A stretch of 64,000 nt of DNA, taken from positions 186,001-250,000 of the forward strand of contig NZ_JAFEUP010000005.1 in the NCBI RefSeq assembly GCF_016901015.1, read 5' to 3'. The position numbers and the translations under genes are program-made. The DNA is from Zestomonas insulae (GTDB taxonomy: Bacteria > Pseudomonadota > Gammaproteobacteria > Pseudomonadales > Pseudomonadaceae). Under the pieces are notes generated by a model that saw only the letters and a program-made list of their open reading frames with translations, was not told the DNA's origin and ran no database searches. Below are positions 18,093 to 26,449 of this stretch, piece after piece (position 1 is the stretch's first letter; each line of letters opens with the position of its first letter).

Positions 18093-18347
18093 ATGAAGCC
18101 ACTCAAGTATCTCTACCTGTACTTCCAGGACGGACAGCGCATGGTGCTGCGCTTCCCGCAGCAGGCCGACGACGTGGCGAGCATCGCCCGCGGCCTGCGC
18201 AAACAGCTGGAGTCGCCGTTCCTGAGCATCGAGGTGGACGGCGACCTGCTGATGATCCCGCGCGAGAGCATCCGCTACCTGCAGATCTGCCCGGGCCCGG
18301 CGGTGCTGCCCGACCCGTGCATCCTCGGCGCCACCGTGGTCGACTGA
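18093..18347 (+). CDS. Conserved small protein of unknown function
   Basis: 84 residues, soluble and without signal peptide. The sequence looks like a small alpha/beta domain (YLYLYFQDGQRMVLRF at the start, then a DDVASIARGLRKQL helix). AGGAGCCGCT precedes the ATG. It is followed by a strong terminator that ends the metX-to-hemW gene series. No domain is recognised. Confidence 0.75.
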   Translation: MKPLKYLYLYFQDGQRMVLRFPQQADDVASIARGLRKQLESPFLSIEVDGDLLMIPRESIRYLQICPGPAVLPDPCILGATVVD

Positions 18348-18356
18348 ACGCCCATG

Positions 18357-18385
18357 AAAAAGCCGCCCCGTGGGGCGGCTTTTTT
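18357..18385. terminator. Bidirectional rho-independent terminator
   Basis: Stem AGCCGCCCC / GGGGCGGCT with a GT loop, flanked by A and T runs, between convergent genes (the small + strand protein and the DUF1329 gene). Confidence 0.92.
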
Positions 18386-18401
18386 GCTCAGGCGGCGCGG
18401 C

Positions 18402-19742
18402 TCAGTTGCCTTCGCGGCGCAGTGCCTGCGGGGTGAAGTCGCGCGGACTGAGGTCGGCCTTGAAGTCGTACATCGGCTCGTTGTTGTCCAGGCCGTCGGC
18501 GAAGTAACGCTCGCCGGGGAAGTCGTAGATGGTCTCCAGGGTGCTGCCGAACATCGGCGCATCGTAGTAGCTGATCGGGTGGCTCTCCTGCAGGCCGACC
18601 AGCTCGCCGCTCTTGTCGTACAGGTCGACGGCGAGGATCTGCCAGCTGTCCTCGTCGAGGTAGAAGCGCCGCTGCGCATAGGGATGATTGAAGCCGGTGC
18701 GCAGGTGCGCCTCGACCACCCAGACGCGGTGCAGCTCGTAGCGCAGCAGCGCAGGATTGACGTGCTTGCGCTGCAGGATGTCGGTGTAGGCGAGGCCCTG
18801 CTGGTGCACCGCGTAGCTGTTGTACGGCACGAGCATTTCCTGCTTGCCGAGCAGCTTCCACTCGTAGCGGTCCGGCGCGCCGTTGTAGGAGTCGACCATG
18901 TCGGCGGTGGCCATGCCGTTGGTGTCCGGCTGCGGGGTGTCGAAGGCCAGCATCGGCAGACGGCGCACGCGGCGCTCGCCGCGGTTAAAGCGCCAGGCCT
19001 TGCGGATCGAGAGGATCTGGTCGAGGGTCTCCTGCACCACCAGCGCCGAACCGGCGACCTTGGCCGGCGCCACCACCTTGTACTTGTAATAGAACAGGGT
19101 GTTGTCCAGGCCCTTGGGGGTCATGCCCTCGCGGCCGTAGACGAAGTAAATGTCGCGATCCAGCTTGAGCAGGTTGTAGCTGCCGTTGGCGAGCACCGCG
19201 GCCTGGTTGGTGACCAGGTGAATCTGGTCGCCGCGATAACGCATGATGTGGTTCCAGATCGCTTCCTGGCCGCTCTGCGGCAGCGGGAAGGGAATCCCCG
19301 CGGCGGCGCCCTGCACGCCGTTGCCGCCGGAGATCAGTTCGGCCTGCTCGGCGTTGAAGCGCGTGGCGTCGTAGATGCGCTGCGGCGCCGCGGCGCTGCG
19401 ATGGCTGGGCATGACGCGTAGCTGGTAGTCCGGCTGGCTGGCCAGCAGGCGCTGCAGACCGGGGCTGAGCTGCGCCTGGTACTGCTGCTGGTTGGCCTGA
19501 TTGACGACGAACTGCACGGCGTCGGCGGCATACGGGTCGGGGTGGTGCATGCCCGGCTGGTAGCCGGCGATCGGCGCGGCCAGGCCGCCGTCCCAGGCCG
19601 GGATGCTGCCGGCGGCATTGCCGGCGCGTTCCCCGCCGAGCGGGGTGAGCTCCTGACCGAGACGGGCGGCCTGCAGACTGTTGACCTTGGCCTGTACCGG
19701 CAGCGCGGCGAGCGCGAGCAGCAAAATGGCGAGCGATCTCAA
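18402..19742 (-). CDS. Exported DUF1329 protein
   Basis: 446 residues. A TTG start at 19742 is proposed because AAGGAG lies 8 nt upstream and the protein then begins with a clear signal peptide (RSLAILLLALAALPVQA). No ATG fits both. The mature chain matches DUF1329, exported proteins with weak similarity to outer-membrane lipoprotein-sorting (LolB-like) folds. They are commonly found with DUF1302 proteins and associated with hydrophobic substrate handling; no DUF1302 gene is next to it here. Monocistronic by position. Function is not known. Confidence 0.85.
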   Translation of the reverse strand: MRSLAILLLALAALPVQAKVNSLQAARLGQELTPLGGERAGNAAGSIPAWDGGLAAPIAGYQPGMHHPDPYAADAVQFVVNQANQQQYQAQLSPGLQRLLASQPDYQLRVMPSHRSAAAPQRIYDATRFNAEQAELISGGNGVQGAAAGIPFPLPQSGQEAIWNHIMRYRGDQIHLVTNQAAVLANGSYNLLKLDRDIYFVYGREGMTPKGLDNTLFYYKYKVVAPAKVAGSALVVQETLDQILSIRKAWRFNRGERRVRRLPMLAFDTPQPDTNGMATADMVDSYNGAPDRYEWKLLGKQEMLVPYNSYAVHQQGLAYTDILQRKHVNPALLRYELHRVWVVEAHLRTGFNHPYAQRRFYLDEDSWQILAVDLYDKSGELVGLQESHPISYYDAPMFGSTLETIYDFPGERYFADGLDNNEPMYDFKADLSPRDFTPQALRREGN

Positions 19743-19942
19743 GGCGAATACTCCTTCGCGGCGACGCCGGGGCGTCGCTGGGCACCGTGGGCGATGCGTT
19801 GTTGTGCTTGTCGTTCCATGACCGTCCGGGCCGGCCTTGCCGCCGCGCGCCAGAACGATCGGGGCGGCATGGTAGGCCAGTCCGCCGGTGCTGTCGCGGG
19901 CCGGCGTGCGCAACTGCGAAGTGCGGCGTAGTGACCGAGCGG

Positions 19943-20653
19943 TCAGTCGACGCGGGCGAACTTGAGGTCCCACACGCCATGCCCGAGACGCTCACCACGG
20001 CGCTCGAACTTGGTGCTCGGGCGCTCCTCGGGACGCTCGACGCAACGCCGGTCGGCGGCCAGGTTGCGGTAACCCGGCGCGACGTTCATCACCTCGAGCA
20101 TGTGCTCGGCGTAGGGTTCCCAGTCGGTGGCCATGTGCAGCACGCCGCCGATCTTGAGCTTCTGGCGGATCAGCTCGGCGAACGCCGGCTGGACGATGCG
20201 CCGCTTGTGGTGGCGGGCCTTGTGCCAGGGATCGGGGAAGAACAGCAGCACGCGATCCAGACTGGCGTCGGCGACGCACTGGCGCAGCACGTCGAGGGCA
20301 TCGCAGCTGTACACCCGCAGGTTGCTGAGGCCCTGCTGCTGTACGCCCATGAGCAGCGCGCCGACCCCCGGCTTGTGCACCTCGACGCCAATGAAGTCCT
20401 GCTCCGGCGCGGCGGCGGCCATTTCCAGGGTCGAATGGCCCATGCCGAAGCCGATCTCGAAGGTGCGCGGCGCCTGGCGGCCGAACAGCGTGTCGAAGTC
20501 CTGGGCACCGTCGGCCAGCTCCAGGCCGAACTTCGGCCAGCCTTCGTCGATGGCGCGCTGCTGGCCCTCGGTGATGCGCCCGGCGCGCATCACGAAGCTC
20601 TTGATGGTACGCAGGTGGCGTTGCGGTTCGGCGGGGGTCTGGGTGTCGGTCAT
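19943..20653 (-). CDS. trmB: tRNA (guanine-N7)-methyltransferase
   Basis: 236 residues. It makes m7G46 in the variable loop of tRNA using SAM. The SAM motif is FEIGFGMGHSTLEMA and the TrmB signature FPDPWHKARHHKRRI is intact, including the catalytic Asp; the C-terminal TKFERRGERLGHGVWDL segment is typical. It lies 105 bp downstream of thiG, with an inverted REP pair in the gap. Confidence 0.97.
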   Translation of the reverse strand: MTDTQTPAEPQRHLRTIKSFVMRAGRITEGQQRAIDEGWPKFGLELADGAQDFDTLFGRQAPRTFEIGFGMGHSTLEMAAAAPEQDFIGVEVHKPGVGALLMGVQQQGLSNLRVYSCDALDVLRQCVADASLDRVLLFFPDPWHKARHHKRRIVQPAFAELIRQKLKIGGVLHMATDWEPYAEHMLEVMNVAPGYRNLAADRRCVERPEERPSTKFERRGERLGHGVWDLKFARVD

Positions 20654-20675
20654 GGCAAAACTCGGTGTGAAATAG

Positions 20676-20744
20676 GTAGGAGCGAATTCATTCGCGATCT
20701 GGCAGCGCAGAGTTGCCGGTTTTCGCGAATGAATTCGCTCCTAC
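20676..20744. repeat. REP inverted pair, copy 1
   Basis: A 22-bp unit beginning GTAGGAGCGAATTCATTCGC (20676-20697) is repeated in reverse complement at 20723-20744, separated by 25 bp. The same unit occurs at 43163-43233 and 51869-51928. It is the intergenic palindromic element common in Pseudomonas genomes and lies between trmB and thiG. Confidence 0.93.
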
Positions 20745-20762
20745 GGAAGCGGTGGCGGTGGG

Positions 20763-21557
20763 TTACTGGATCAGGCCATCCAGCGGCGACGAGGCGCTGG
20801 CGTAGAGCTTCTTCGGCATGCGCCCGGCGAGGTAGGCGAGGCGCCCGGCCTCGATCGCGTGCTTCATCGCACGGGCCATCAGCACCGGGTCCTGGGCGTG
20901 GGCGATGGCGCTGTTCATCAGCACCGCCTCGCAGCCCAACTCCATGGCGATGGTGGCGTCCGAGGCGGTACCCACGCCGGCATCGACCAGCACCGGCACG
21001 GTGGCTTCTTCGAGGATGATGCGCAGGTTGTACGGGTTGCAGATGCCCAGGCCGGTGCCGATCAGGCCGGCCAGCGGCATCACCGCGATGCAGCCCATCT
21101 CCGCCAGCTGGCGGGCGATGATCGGGTCGTCGCTGGTGTAGACCATCACGTCGAAACCGTCCTTGACCAGCACTTCGGCGGCCTTGAGGGTCTCGATCAC
21201 GTTGGGGAACAGGGTCTTCTGGTCAGCCAGCACTTCCAGCTTGACCAGCTTGTGGCCGTCAAGCAGCTCGCGGGCCAGGCGGCAGGTGCGCACTGCTTCC
21301 TCGGCGTTATAGCAGCCGGCGGTGTTCGGCAGGATGGTGTAGCGCTCCGGCGAGATCACCTCGAGCAGGTTTGGCTCGCCGGGGTTCTGACCGATGTTGG
21401 TGCGGCGCACGGCGACCGTGACGATCTCCGCGCCGGAGGCCTCGATGGCCGCGCGGGTCTCGTCGAGATCCTTGTACTTGCCGGTGCCGACCAGCAGGCG
21501 CGACTGGTAGGTGCGGCCGGCCAGGGTGAAGGGCTTGTCGCTGCGAACGTGGCTCAT
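20763..21557 (-). CDS. thiG: Thiazole synthase
   Basis: 264 residues, TIM-barrel. It forms the thiazole phosphate of thiamine from deoxyxylulose phosphate, dehydroglycine and ThiS thiocarboxylate. RLLVGTGKYKD near the start, the KLEVL strand with the Schiff-base lysine, and VLVDAGVGTASDA and AVLMNSAIAHAQDP near the end are diagnostic. The start at 21557 has AAGAGGA upstream; the open frame extends into thiS without support. It follows thiS on the same strand. Confidence 0.97.
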   Translation of the reverse strand: MSHVRSDKPFTLAGRTYQSRLLVGTGKYKDLDETRAAIEASGAEIVTVAVRRTNIGQNPGEPNLLEVISPERYTILPNTAGCYNAEEAVRTCRLARELLDGHKLVKLEVLADQKTLFPNVIETLKAAEVLVKDGFDVMVYTSDDPIIARQLAEMGCIAVMPLAGLIGTGLGICNPYNLRIILEEATVPVLVDAGVGTASDATIAMELGCEAVLMNSAIAHAQDPVLMARAMKHAIEAGRLAYLAGRMPKKLYASASSPLDGLIQ

Positions 21558-21615
21558 CGGGAATCCTCTTGCTGGACGGATAGGCGGGGCAAAGCGCGAA
21601 CGGGACAGGCGCGGA

Positions 21616-21816
21616 CTAGCCGCCGCCGATGGCGTGGACCACTTCCACCCGGTCGCCTTCGCGCAGGGCGGTAGCACCGTGCTGGCTGCGCGGCACGATG
21701 TCGAGGTTCAGCTCGACCGCCACGCGCTTGCCAGTCAGCTCCAGGCGCGCGAGCAGATCGGCGAGGTTGCCGCCGTCGGGCAGCTCGAAAGGTTCACCAT
21801 TCACTTGAATACGCAT
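21616..21816 (-). CDS. thiS: Sulfur carrier protein ThiS
   Basis: 66 residues, ubiquitin-like fold. The C-terminal glycines (HAIGGG) are the site adenylated and converted to a thiocarboxylate that donates sulfur to the thiazole ring. The ATG at 21816 gives the usual length; a 5-residue upstream extension is possible but unusual. It lies 58 bp upstream of thiG. Confidence 0.94.
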   Translation of the reverse strand: MRIQVNGEPFELPDGGNLADLLARLELTGKRVAVELNLDIVPRSQHGATALREGDRVEVVHAIGGG

Positions 21817-21846
21817 GGCAGACGATCGCACGGGAGAGGGGCCGGC

Positions 21847-21876
21847 ATTCTAGCCCCATCGCCGCTGGCTGACCAA
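21847..21876 (-). promoter_or_regulatory. Promoter for thiSG
   Basis: On the minus strand TTGGTC (21876-21871) and TAGAAT (21852-21847) are 18 bp apart. The predicted leader is about 24 nt, which leaves no room for a TPP riboswitch. Confidence 0.55.
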
Positions 21877-21929
21877 GGCCAACGGCCGCCCATTCGTCCC
21901 GAAATTGACGCGCAGGTCAGGTTGACCCG

Positions 21930-22307
21930 CTAGCGAGCACCGAGGCCCCAGGCGGCCACGCCCAGGCTGACCCAGCCGCCGAGAAACGCCAGGCCACCGA
22001 ACGGCGTGACGATGCCCAGGCCGCGTACGCCGGTGAGGCTGAGCAGGTACAGGCTGCCGGAGAACAGCAGGATGCCCAGCACGAACAGCCCGCCGGCCAG
22101 CAGCAGCGCCCGCCCCGGCACATGCAGACTGAGCAGCGCCACGCCGAGCAGGGCCAGGGCGTGGACCATCTGGTAGTGCACGCCGGTCTGGAACACCGCC
22201 AGCAGGTCGGCGCTCAGCTGGCTCTTCAGGCCGTGCGCGGCGAAGGCGCCGAGGGCCACGGCGGTGAAGCCGAAGAAAGCGGCGAGCAAGAGCAAGGAAC
22301 GCAGCAT
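21930..22307 (-). CDS. DUF423 (YgdD-like) membrane protein
   Basis: 125 residues with four predicted transmembrane helices. The N-terminal segment GAFAAHGLKSQL and the mid-protein histidine motif GVHYQMVHALALL are the DUF423 signature. Inner membrane; role unknown. It is divergent from mtgA with a 71-bp gap. Confidence 0.9.
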   Translation of the reverse strand: MLRSLLLLAAFFGFTAVALGAFAAHGLKSQLSADLLAVFQTGVHYQMVHALALLGVALLSLHVPGRALLLAGGLFVLGILLFSGSLYLLSLTGVRGLGIVTPFGGLAFLGGWVSLGVAAWGLGAR

Positions 22308-22341
22308 CGAGCAGTTCTCCAGTCGGGCGATGAGCGGTGGC

Positions 22342-22347
22342 TATAAT
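22342..22347 (+). promoter_or_regulatory. -10 element for mtgA
   Basis: A consensus TATAAT lies 31 bp before the mtgA ATG, giving a short leader. No good -35 is found at 16-18 bp, so the assignment rests on the -10 box alone. Confidence 0.45.
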
Positions 22348-22378
22348 GGCCGCCTATTGCGCCCGGGCCAAGCCATCC

Positions 22379-23107
22379 ATGCCACTCCTGCTCCGCCGTC
22401 TCGTCAAATTCCTGCTCTGGGCCATGGCCGCCAGCGCCGTATGGGTGCTGGTCCTGCGCTGGGTGCCGCCGCCGGGCAGCGCGCTGATGGTCGAGCGCAA
22501 GATCGAGTCGTGGCTCGATGGCAAGCCGATCGACCTGCAGCGCAGCTGGCGGCCGTGGAAGGAGCTGCCGGACAACCTCAAGGTGGCGGTGATCGCCGCC
22601 GAGGACCAGAAGTTCGCCGAGCACTGGGGCTTCGATGTCGCCGCGATCCAGAAGGCCATGGCCCACAACGAGCGCGGCGGCTCGCTGCGCGGCGCCAGCA
22701 CGCTCAGCCAGCAGGTGGCCAAGAACCTGTTCCTGTGGTCCGGGCGCAGCTGGCTGCGCAAGGGCTTCGAGACCTGGTTCACCGCACTGATCGAGCTGCT
22801 CTGGCCGAAGCAGCGGATTCTCGAGGTGTACCTCAACAGCGTCGAATGGGATGACGGCGTGTTCGGCGCCGAGGCGGCGGCCAAGCACCATTTCGGCATC
22901 GGCGCGCCGTACCTGTCGACCGCCCAGGCCAGCCTGCTGGCGGCGGTGCTGCCCAATCCGCGCGAGTGGAGTGCCGGGCATCCCGGCGCCTATGTCAGCC
23001 GGCGCGCCGGCTGGATTCGCCAGCAGATGCGCCAGCTCGGCGGCAGCGACTACCTGAGCCGGCTGTCCGGCGGCCGTCCGGCTTGGTTGTCGGCGCTGGG
23101 CAACTGA
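22379..23107 (+). CDS. mtgA: Monofunctional peptidoglycan glycosyltransferase
   Basis: 242 residues, the same length as E. coli MtgA. One N-terminal transmembrane helix (about residues 8-25) anchors a GT51 domain. Motif 1 is VIAAEDQKFAEHWGFD with the catalytic glutamate, motif 2 GASTLSQQVAKNLFL, then RKGFETWFTALIEL and ILEVYLNSVEWDDGVFG. It polymerises lipid II glycan strands without a transpeptidase domain. The ATG at 22379 is preferred over in-frame starts upstream because it matches family length and lies downstream of the TATAAT. Confidence 0.95.
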   Translation: MPLLLRRLVKFLLWAMAASAVWVLVLRWVPPPGSALMVERKIESWLDGKPIDLQRSWRPWKELPDNLKVAVIAAEDQKFAEHWGFDVAAIQKAMAHNERGGSLRGASTLSQQVAKNLFLWSGRSWLRKGFETWFTALIELLWPKQRILEVYLNSVEWDDGVFGAEAAAKHHFGIGAPYLSTAQASLLAAVLPNPREWSAGHPGAYVSRRAGWIRQQMRQLGGSDYLSRLSGGRPAWLSALGN

Positions 23108-23114
23108 CCCGCCG

Positions 23115-23720
23115 TTACTTGAAGCTGCGCCGCGGTACCACCTGCAGCAGCCTCAAGCGCTCCTCGGCAACAAACAGGGTCATGCCCTGCTCCGGGTACA
23201 ACCAGGCTTCCCCACCTTCCGGCAGGCCTAGGCGCACCCGCGGCGCCCCCAGACTGGCAGTCAGGCGCACGGCCGGCAACTCGCCATCCGGCTTGAACAG
23301 CAAGGTCGCCAAGTGGTGCGCGCCAAGCTGCTCGAGCAGCGTGTCGCTGAGCGCCTGCTCCGGCGCCTCGGCACTCGCACCGAGTGCAGCGAGCAGGCTG
23401 GCGCGTTCCTTGTCGCTCAGTGCCAGTTCGACCTCCACTCGGCCGTGCAGCTCGCCGTCCTGCCAGTCGGCGCGGTACACCAGGCGCGGTCCGCTCTCGC
23501 CCTGCGGCAGCAGCCACAGCTGACCGGGCACTTGTGCCTGCAGCTGCTGCACGGTCAGCGTCTCGGCGGCCAGCGGGGCGATCAGCTCGCTCTGCCACTG
23601 CTGCAGCCAGCCGAGCGGCGCCGCGGGGCGTTGCGGCCACTGTTGCCAGAGGCTCCAGGCGCAGACCAGCAGCACGCCGAGGTAGATCAGCCAGCGAAAG
23701 CGGCGCAGGGCAGGCGACAT
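23115..23720 (-). CDS. Membrane-anchored protein of unknown function
   Basis: 201 residues. One transmembrane helix near residues 9-26 is followed by a periplasmic domain of about 170 residues with several beta-strand-like stretches. ATG at 23720 has CGGAG at a good distance; a GTG at 23723 would add one residue. It lies just beyond the rpoH terminator on the same strand and is convergent with mtgA (7 bp apart). No family is recognised. Confidence 0.75.
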   Translation of the reverse strand: MSPALRRFRWLIYLGVLLVCAWSLWQQWPQRPAAPLGWLQQWQSELIAPLAAETLTVQQLQAQVPGQLWLLPQGESGPRLVYRADWQDGELHGRVEVELALSDKERASLLAALGASAEAPEQALSDTLLEQLGAHHLATLLFKPDGELPAVRLTASLGAPRVRLGLPEGGEAWLYPEQGMTLFVAEERLRLLQVVPRRSFK

Positions 23721-23737
23721 CACAGAACTCCGGGCAG

Positions 23738-23766
23738 AAAAAAGCCCGCGACGAAGCGCGGGCTTT
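23738..23766 (-). terminator. rpoH terminator
   Basis: Read on the minus strand, AAAGCCCGCG pairs with CGCGGGCTTT around a six-base loop and is followed by a run of six T. It separates rpoH from the downstream unknown gene, whose start lies 18 bp further on. Confidence 0.85.
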
Positions 23767-23781
23767 GGATGAGGGCGAGGT

Positions 23782-24636
<855 letters not shown>

Positions 24637-24720
24637 ATGAATCCTCCGATTCATGAACTCTTCAGTTCAGTATTCCCAGTATGACAGAAAAGCTGACCAA
24701 GAGTTCAGAAACAGCAACGT

Positions 24721-24745
24721 GAGCCGGGCAATTTGCCCGAGGCTC
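24721..24745. terminator. Hairpin after ftsX
   Basis: GAGCC..GGGCAA pairs with TTTGCCC..GGCTC in the 131-bp ftsX-rpoH gap. It lacks a T run, so it may be a weak terminator or an mRNA-stabilising hairpin at the end of ftsYEX. Confidence 0.4.
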
Positions 24746-24767
24746 GAACAAGCGGAGCAAGAAGTTA

Positions 24768-25781
24768 CTACTTTGGCGCCAATTCACTCAAGTGCCGGGC
24801 GACCGCCAGCCACGCGCCGATGTAACCCAATAATACCGCCCCCAGCAGTAGCGACAGGCCATCACTGGCCGGCACGCCGGCCAGCGCGAAGTCGCTACCG
24901 TACAGGCCGGCCAGGCGCACTACCGCGGCATTCAGCCAGCCGAGGCTGTAGGACAGCACCGCCCAGGCCAGCAGCCCGGCGCCGCAGCCATAGAACGCGC
25001 CCATATAGAGGAACGGCCGGCGCACGTAGCCGTCGGTGCCGCCGACCAGCTTGATCACCTCGATCTCGCTGCGGCGGTTCTCGATGTGCAGACGGATGGT
25101 ATTGCCGATCACCAGCAGCAGGGCCAGCAGCAGCAGCAGGGTGATGCCGAAGACGAAGCGGTCGCCGAGCTTGAGAATCGCGCCGAGGCGCTCGACCCAG
25201 ACCAGGTCGAGCTGCGCCTGCTGCACCTTGGGCAGCTCGGCGAGGCGCTGACGCAGGGCTTCCAGGCCGACCTTGTCGATCTCCTTGGGGGTCACCAGCA
25301 CGGTGCCGGGCAACGGGTTGTCGGGCAGCTCCTTGAGCGCCTGCCCGAGGCCGGACTGCTGCTGGAACTGCGCCAGCGCCTGCTCGCGGCTGATCCATTC
25401 GGCCTCGGCGACATCCGGCATGGCGGCGATCTGTTCGCGCAGCTGCTCGCCGGCGGCGTCGCTGGCGTCCATCTGCAGGTACAGGGAAATCTGCGCGGCG
25501 TGCTGCCAGGAGCCACCGAGGCGCTCGATGTTGCTCAGCAGCAGCGACAGGCCCATCGGCAGCGACAGGGCGATGGCCATCACCAGGCAGGTAAAGAAGC
25601 TGCCGATCGGCTGGCGCACCAGGCGGCGCAGGCTGTCGATCAGGCTGGCGCGGTGGCTTTCCAGCCAGGCGTGGAACAGTTCCTGGAAGGTCGGGCCGTC
25701 GTGCTTGCGGCTGTCGGCCTTCTTCGGCGCGGCGCCGATGCGCTCGGCCGGCTGCTCTTGCGGGGTACGCGAGGCACTCAT
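24768..25781 (-). CDS. ftsX: Cell division protein FtsX
   Basis: 337 residues, ABC-type permease-like. A cytoplasmic N-terminus is followed by the first transmembrane helix (about 60-82), a periplasmic domain (about 90-210) and three further helices. FtsX couples FtsE ATPase activity to activation of periplasmic murein hydrolase regulators at the septum. Its start overlaps the ftsE stop by one base (TGATG). It is last in ftsYEX. Confidence 0.96.
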   Translation of the reverse strand: MSASRTPQEQPAERIGAAPKKADSRKHDGPTFQELFHAWLESHRASLIDSLRRLVRQPIGSFFTCLVMAIALSLPMGLSLLLSNIERLGGSWQHAAQISLYLQMDASDAAGEQLREQIAAMPDVAEAEWISREQALAQFQQQSGLGQALKELPDNPLPGTVLVTPKEIDKVGLEALRQRLAELPKVQQAQLDLVWVERLGAILKLGDRFVFGITLLLLLALLLVIGNTIRLHIENRRSEIEVIKLVGGTDGYVRRPFLYMGAFYGCGAGLLAWAVLSYSLGWLNAAVVRLAGLYGSDFALAGVPASDGLSLLLGAVLLGYIGAWLAVARHLSELAPK

Positions 25782-26449
25782 CAGGCCGCCTCCCCATCGC
25801 CGATCAGGCGGCCGCGTTGCAGGGTCAGCATGCGGTGGCGCATACGCGCGATCAGGGCCAGGTCGTGGCTGGCGATCAGCACGGTGGTGCCGAGGCGGTT
25901 GATGTCCTCGAACACGCCCATGATCTCGGCGGCCAGACGCGGGTCGAGGTTGCCGGTCGGTTCGTCGGCGAGCAGCAGCGCCGGGCGGTGCACCACCGCG
26001 CGGGCGATGCCGACGCGCTGCTGCTGGCCGGTGGACAGGTCGGCGGGGAACTGCTCGGCCTTGTCGGACAGCGACACGCGCTCCAGCGCCGCGCCGACCC
26101 GTTTGGCAATCTCCGGCTTGGACAGGCCGAGGATCTGCAGCGGCAGCGCGACGTTGTTGAACACGCTGCGGTCGAACAGCAGCTGGTGATTCTGGAACAC
26201 CACGCCGATCTGCCGACGCAGGAAGGGAATCTGCGCGGTGGTGATCTGCGACAGGTCCTGGCCGGCGAGCAGCAGCTTGCCGGTGGTCGGCCGCTCCATC
26301 GCCAGCAGCAGGCGCAGCAGCGTGGACTTGCCGGCGCCGGAATGGCCGGTGACGAACAGGAACTCGCCGCGCCGCACGCGGAAACTCAGTTCATGCAGGC
26401 CGACATGGCCATTGGCGTAGCGCTTACCGACCTGCTCGAATCGAATCAT
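25781..26449 (-). CDS. ftsE: Cell division ATP-binding protein FtsE
   Basis: 222 residues, ABC ATPase. Walker A GHSGAGKST, Q-loop FQNHQLL, signature LSTGQQQRVGIARA, Walker B LLLADEPTGNLD and the switch SHD are all present. It works with FtsX at the divisome. Overlaps with ftsY (ATGA) and ftsX (TGATG) show strong coupling. Confidence 0.97.
   Translation of the reverse strand: MIRFEQVGKRYANGHVGLHELSFRVRRGEFLFVTGHSGAGKSTLLRLLLAMERPTTGKLLLAGQDLSQITTAQIPFLRRQIGVVFQNHQLLFDRSVFNNVALPLQILGLSKPEIAKRVGAALERVSLSDKAEQFPADLSTGQQQRVGIARAVVHRPALLLADEPTGNLDPRLAAEIMGVFEDINRLGTTVLIASHDLALIARMRHRMLTLQRGRLIGDGEAA

Noticed and set aside
21817..21929. TPP riboswitch before thiSG
   Set aside because: The promoter-to-start distance is too short and the conserved CUGAGA-type core is absent.
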